Shown here piece after piece: positions 58,735-64,000 of a stretch of 64,000 nucleotides of DNA. Position 1 is the first letter of the stretch. Each line of letters starts with the position of its first letter. Source of the DNA: Lineus longissimus (taxonomy: Eukaryota; Nemertea; Pilidiophora; Heteronemertea; Lineidae); contig NC_088315.1 of NCBI RefSeq assembly GCF_910592395.1, positions 16,411,808-16,475,807 of the forward strand. The letters are read 5' to 3'. The translations under genes and the position numbers were made by a program. Under the pieces are notes generated by a model. That model saw nothing but the letters and a program-made list of their open reading frames with translations. It was not told the DNA's origin and searched no databases.

Positions 58735-60719
58735 ATGATGCCTAAATATCTGATGTTGGCTGCAGTAATTGGTCTCGGATTTCGAGCATTTCTAGCGAAT
58801 CAAAGACCGTTAGGCTTGCAACGTAAGTATATACATGTATAAGAGGTAACTGTCGACAATATTACCAGTTCGCCTCACAAATACGGCGTATCAGACCTTC
58901 AAACTGCAGAGTCCCTTTTGAGAATTCAGGAACAAATTTTGGCGACGGAGTTTCCTGAGTATCTTTTTTTTATTTTGCGATCAAATGCAGCCGTTATGAC
59001 ATGGAAATTTGATGGCAGCTCACGAGACATAAGGTAGTAAGGGCTCTCCAATATGCCGGATGAGATTTATGATATAGCCAAGTGGTGAATCAGACTTGAC
59101 TTGGTTCCCCAAATTATCATTTACCTAGATATATTATGTCCACTCAATTTTGGATTTATAGTTATCGCCGTTGAATGGCGTGTGTTACCAATAACCAAAC
59201 TGCTACTTCACATCAAATGACCCCTGTTACCTGGAAGTACGCATGATTAGAATGATCCTCTTGTATGCCGAATTTGACTGATATGACCTGGAAATACGCA
59301 ATAAATCGGAGGGTCGTCTCGACAATATCGTGAAATCTTGGAGTTTATTGAATATTCAGAGCCTTACTGTAAACAGCACATAACATGTCTTAAGCATTGG
59401 TCGTCTTCGGAATTTATTGATAAAGAGAAAGTAAGTTTTGGTAAGGTTTTGCCAAACTGAAAAATATTCACCCCTAAGATAAAACTTTTTATTTGTCCCT
59501 CAAATCCTGGCTTGGTCATTCTCCTTCACCGGGTCGTCTTTTGAAGTCGAAGAGCTTCGTCCTTTCTACCTTTGTCATGTTATATGCATGCATTGATTGA
59601 CTTCCTTTCATTCAACGGTTACAGAATGCTTTATGGAAAGAGTGCATCTTATGTCAACGCATCTATTTTTGGGCGGGTAATGACTTTCAATAATGGCAGA
59701 GAACACCGGCAGTGCGTAAGGGCCCCAGCGGCCAATCTCGGAGGCGGTTGGTTGACTGTTACGTTCTACTTCAGACCGAAATATAGAGATGTCACACAGT
59801 CACTGATCACATTCATGAATCGAAAGGAATATGTTAATGTACGCTTTAACAGTCAGTATTTTGACGTGTTTTTGGGCACGAGGAGTGGTCCAAATAGAAA
59901 GAACGTTTTTACCTATAAATCAGGTTGTTTGTTCTTCGATCAATGGCATCAGTTTATTTTCATGGTGAACGTTTTGAAGGAAGTATGTAACCTTTCTATT
60001 GATGGGAGACAGCTTGAGCAAGATAGTTCTTGGAAAAGGATGTTCAAGGATATGAGTTGGAGAGGAATTACGATAATTGGGTGCCATTTTAGAAGTCATC
60101 AAAATCATTGCAGGCAGTGTTATTTTCGAGGAGATATCGCCCAAATAATTATCTATCGAACCAAACTAAGTGATGAACAATTGAGGAGTATTCATGACGA
60201 CTGTAAGTCCTTTCATTTCAATTTATTATCATTTTGTCGAATATGTAAGTTGAAAAGTGGAACTGATTTTGCAGCTCATGACGAGGCTTTTTTGGCCTAA
60301 TAAGAGACCTATGGCTCGCCAAATTGGCCATTACCATTTAATTTGGCCTCTTTAATCAGGACACCTCTCAATTGCGGAGAGCTTCTGTCAGTCCCAAGGG
60401 TGTCTTTGATAGAAAGGTGTCACTGTATGTTATTTTCTGATTATATCAATCTCAGTCAGTGCATAATTTTAATTTGATAACATATCCAAAAATGGGGTAC
60501 ATATTCGTCTAAAAGGATGAGTTCGGTTATGATTTCTGCCCAGGTGGATTTGGTGGAAATGCAGAAGACGGTCGTACTGCAGGAGATATACATTTACATC
60601 TGCAATTTATGGCTTGTACTAGTACACATGTACAATGCATCTTTGGAAACATGTCCAAGTTTAGACGTCCATGCAATGTTCATGAATGGCCGGTAGTTAT
60701 GGTAGTTGCTTTATTTTGA
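58735..60719 (+). CDS. Secreted LamG/pentraxin-like protein G5, four exons, 294 aa, compact
   Basis: Exons are 58735-58822, 58991-59033, 59625-60202 and 60544-60719, with introns of 168, 591 and 341 bp. It is the least encumbered copy and the best guide to the ancestral gene. Exon 1 has lost nine bases in frame (ANQRTFHSLG becomes ANQRPLG), just after the likely signal cleavage site. The microexon has Lys for Asn (TWKFDG). Exon 3 differs from G2 at 12 residues, including Asp to Arg before the first domain Cys and Arg120/Ser123, so neither variable Cys is present. Exon 4 is intact. A longer open reading from an ATG at 59572 lies in intron 2 and is not the start. Confidence 0.75.
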
Positions 60720-61254
60720 GATTTGCTCAAATGATGGAAGTGAGGTCCGTGATTCTGTTGAGAGTGCTCCGTCTTCAGTCAGTCAACAAAACTGAAAGTC
60801 CTTGTCCTGGCATTGGCTAAATTATTGTACGTAGCAACAGTTACAGTTGCTCCTACCAACTAACAAAATTATAAGTATAAGCAAATATCAATATATTTTT
60901 TTATTGGGGGGGGGGGGGGGGGAGCAGTATCAAGTCATCAGTTTTACTAGTCAAGGGGGAGCGGGGACTGGGGATGTCTAAAGTGAGAGTGGCTAGTTCA
61001 TTTATTGGAGGGAAAGAAAAACGCAATGCCTCAGAACGTTCTTCATAACAAACTTTAATTAGAGCTTCAACTCACATCAAGTCATAACCACTCAACTAAA
61101 ATATATATTTGGTCGCAACGAATATGTATCTACAACATTGTCGAGACTTGGACTATAGAGGCTGGAGCAAAAGTGTTGTCATCCTGTTCGGATTATTACG
61201 GAATATTATCGAGACGAATTGCCCTAGGCGAGAAATGTAAGCACCTTGGTTTTT

Positions 61255-61305
61255 AGCTCACCTCTTAGCAGAGGTGAGCTTATCCCATACCGTGGCGTCC
61301 GTCGT

Positions 61306-61394
<89 letters not shown>

Positions 61395-62435
61395 CGTCGT
61401 CCGTTAGCAGGGCACGTTTCGTAACTGTTAGAGCTATTGAGTTGAAACTTGGTTCACATGTACCCTTATGTAATGACACCTTTGGAGACCAAGTTTCGGT
61501 CCGATTCGTTTCATGGTTTGGCCACCAGGGGGCCAAACGTTAAAAGTGAAAATATGCAATATCTCCCTTAATAGTAGTCGGGAAATTTTGAAAAAAATAT
61601 GGTAGGTACTTCTAGCAAAGGTGCATCATATATCCTCCGGGTTTTTGATTTGACCTCCTTTTCAAGGTCACAGAGGTCAAATGGTGTAAATTGGCCGTTA
61701 GGATGTAACGATGGCACGTTTCTAAACTGCAATGACTATTGATACCAAATTTGGTACACATTTACCCCTTAGTCAGGTGATCTCAGGGACCGAAGTTTGG
61801 TCCAATATGATTCACCACTTGACCACCAGGGGGCAAAATCCAAAAACCTTAAAAATGTGATTATTCCTTAACTTCTTGCCCGATTGCCACCAATTTGATA
61901 TCATGGGTACATCTAACCACCATACAGTATATGTCACACAGGTTTTTAATTTGACCTTCTTGTCAAGGTCACAGAGGTCAAATGGCGTAAATTCGCCGTC
62001 AGGCCGTAACTATGGCACGTTTCTTAACTGCAATGACTATTGATCACAAATTAAGTACACATGTACCCCTTGGTCAGGTGATCTCAGGTACCGAAGTTTG
62101 GTGCGATCTGATTTGCCGTTTGGCCTCCAGGGAGGGGGCCAAATCCTAAATTCTTCAAAATGCCATTATTCCTAGTAATGACTTGCCCGATTGACACCAA
62201 TTTTATATCATAGGTACATCTAATTCTAACAACCATTCAATGTGTCACCCTGGTCTTCTTTGATTTGACCTACTTTTCAAGGTCACAGAGGTCGAATGTT
62301 ATGTAAATTGGCCATTTTGGGGAAATTGTAATTGCTTGGACCTACATCAAACCTAACACTACATGACACAATACCATGCTCTTTATCCATCTTTCCTCCA
62401 CATGAGGTGAGCACAATGGCCCTGGCCATTTCATT
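61255..62435. mobile_element. 1.18-kb repeat element with (CGT)n and three ~300-bp internal repeats
   Basis: The empty site CTTGGTTTTTCATTTTATTTC in the other units is split here. The element opens with an 11-bp-stem palindrome (AGCTCACCTCT, loop TAGC), then the CGT tract, then three tandem ~300-bp units marked by GGCACGTTTC (about 61410, 61713, 62012) and GGTCACAGAGGTC (61668, 61969, 62281), and ends near GAGGTGAGC and AATGGCCCTGGCCATT, another palindrome. No target duplication is clear. Elements with this layout are abundant in marine invertebrate genomes from memory; class unknown. Confidence 0.65.
61307..61393. repeat. (CGT)n microsatellite
   Basis: About 29 uninterrupted CGT units, bordered by CCGTCGTCCG imperfect units. 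It produces long poly-Arg readings on both strands that are not genes. Confidence 0.95.
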
Positions 62436-62582
62436 CATTTTATTTCTGACTCTTGTTGTAGTTTTGGATTGATTCATTTTGCAGTTTTTAGGTTAAAACC
62501 TCTATAGCGTGTCCGTGCGAGTGATTGGACTGTTAGCTGCTTACAAAATCGTTTTCTCTCCTTAGTTCGTAAGCTTCGAGAA

Positions 62583-62684
62583 GGTATCGGTAGGTTTTAT
62601 ATGGTGTGGTAGAAAAGGTATCGGTAGGTTTTATATGGTGTGGTAGAGAAGGTATCGGTAGGTTTTATATGGTGTGGTAGAGAA
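62583..62684. repeat. 34-bp VNTR, three copies
   Basis: Copies at 62583-62616, 62617-62650 and 62651-62684. The first ends AGAAAA instead of AGAGAA. Confidence 0.9.
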
Positions 62685-64000
62685 CGGGAGTATTTCACGT
62701 TGGAAGCTGTCGCAAAAACCTGATCAAAAACTGCAGTTTTTTGACGGGGGTAGCCAATGGTAGCGAAGCGTTTAGTCAGTTGGATCAAAATGACGACCAT
62801 CCTTAATTCCTGGCCTATCCCACGCCCACCCGCAAAACAGACCTACTACGTTGACCCTATCAGGCCCGTAAGCGCCGCGTACGACGACTACGCTACTTGT
62901 CAGTCACACCATCTCCTAGACCTCACATTTCTATAATTCTTTAAGATACTTGATGCCATACCCCACCCCCTTCAAGACATTAGAACCCGTTTCGTTCAAT
63001 ACAAACGGGATGCAAAATTGCGATAATGTGCCGACAGATTTCTGTAAAAAAACCCAGAAAAATCGAGTCAGCCTATAGGAAATGGCGATATCTAAGGAAC
63101 GGGAGGACCGGAAAATGAAGGCAAACACCTTCCGGCAATGTTCGAAAGAAGAGGAAAAAACTGATGAATTAGACCCACTTAAGCATGAAGGAAGCTCGGT
63201 TGACCCACTTAAGCATGAAGGAGGCTCTGCTATTGAGATATAAAGGTGTCAAGTTTACTCAAGGCGATAGGCAACCCCGAAAACATGGACTTCGCAACAG
63301 ATTTACATCGACTAGTTTAAATTTAAAAAATGCATCACCAGTTCAATTTTCGTGGTGAAAACGTGCAGTGTGGGAGAACTAGTTTCTAAATGTTGTCGGG
63401 GTTACAGGAGAGCATCCCGGATCCCCTACATACAGTGGAATTGAATTTAAGCTGCTGCAAGTGCTCCCCCCACCACCCCCGTTGGAATATCACTACGTTT
63501 GCAGCCGCACATAATATTCACATGCGCTTTGCCCCTAAATCTTTCCAATGAGAGATTTTATTGCTTTTCTCAGGGTTTTTTGTACACTGCATGAACCCTC
63601 GAACAGTTCGTTGATTTCCCATCACCAGACGAGCAAAATACCGTCACTCAAAAGTTGTTTTGTCGTTTTGAACAGCCCGATCGAAACCTTAGGCGAACTA
63701 CGCTTTCTTGATCAATATTTTTAACCTCTGGTTGCTTTGAAACTCCTCTGGTCAGCTGACATTCTGCAGCGGTGGCAATCAGTTACAAAAACCACAAAAA
63801 TACCCGTTGAAATGTTGGGTTATTGGCCCCATGTAAACTTCAGTTGTAAAAAACCAGTATTGTATTTGCCCGCTAGCAAGTACTACCTCATTAGCATCAA
63901 GTCCATCATTAGGCCAGATTGCATCGCAGTATCCATTTCGGCCAATGAAGATATCAATTTCTATCACGCCGTCCAAATATTATAAGGAGTTTTCTTATGC

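Larger units (their letters stand above)
60720..64000. other. 3' flank and partial spacer after G5
   Basis: It resembles the start of the other spacers but lacks about 505 bp (the equivalent of 6229-6737), lost at about 61098 between CTCAACTAAAA and TATATTTGGTCGC. It has a G-run at 60907-60922, a (CGT)n element insertion and three 34-bp VNTR copies. From 62690 to the end it matches 7067-8381 with a few percent differences. The window ends before the gypsy remnant. No gene is seen. Confidence 0.5.

Noticed and set aside
59572-59625. Upstream ATG giving a 242-residue version of the G5 LamG exon
   Set aside because: These 18 extra codons lie in intron 2, before a good acceptor (ACGGTTACAG), and are not open in the other units.
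61258-61543. Long poly-Arg open frames on both strands
   Set aside because: They are translations of the (CGT)n microsatellite and flanking repeat element.
1-64000. CRISPR arrays, rRNA genes, bacterial operons or phage
   Set aside because: No regularly spaced short repeats, rRNA cores, Shine-Dalgarno-led gene runs or phage modules were seen.

Overview
The window is animal nuclear DNA, AT-rich, with GT-AG introns, several kinds of DNA transposon and a retrotransposon remnant, long homopolymers and no bacterial-type operons. The repeats, especially a (CGT)n-bearing element of a kind I recall from molluscs, brachiopods and lancelets, suggest a marine invertebrate. I cannot name the species or phylum from sequence alone.

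The backbone is a head-to-tail array of about 12-16 kb units, each carrying one plus-strand gene for a small secreted protein with a LamG/pentraxin-like (concanavalin A-like) fold. I reconstructed a four-exon model whose splice phases all agree: a signal-peptide exon (97 nt), a 43-nt microexon, a 578-nt exon with most of the LamG domain, and a 176-nt Cys-containing last exon, giving 297 aa. Five copies are present. G1 (4759-5853) has only exons 3-4 in the window. G2 (14534-19188), G3 (28049-35567), G4 (44258-48912) and G5 (58735-60719) are complete.

A larger event is laid over the array. Bases 29715-54342 repeat bases 1-24615 almost perfectly, with an offset of about 29.72 kb. G3 therefore matches G1 in exons 3-4, and G4 matches G2. 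Identity falls abruptly at 24615/54342 inside homologous intergenic DNA, as expected for unequal crossing-over between array units. An assembly duplication is the main alternative.

Intron 2 is the insertion hot spot. In G5 it is 591 bp. In G2 and G4 it carries a 2.65-kb insertion with an exact 26-bp inverted repeat. In G3, and in the visible end of G1, it holds a three-level nest: a decayed PIF/Harbinger element, inside it a composite of two 445-bp MITE-like copies, and inside that a 3.27-kb terminal-inverted-repeat transposon. The innermost element encodes a broken protein with a FEN1/XPG-like (PIN-fold) nuclease signature.

The roughly 9-kb spacers between genes hold decayed Ty3/gypsy reverse transcriptase, MULE-like and possibly hAT-like fragments, a 34-bp repeat with 1 to 3 copies per unit, a 329-bp segment inverted in some units, and in unit-specific places a Tc1/mariner-like MITE (55754-56718) and the (CGT)n element (61255-62435). 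I see no tRNA, rRNA or CRISPR array. The only intact genes I can support are the LamG-type family.
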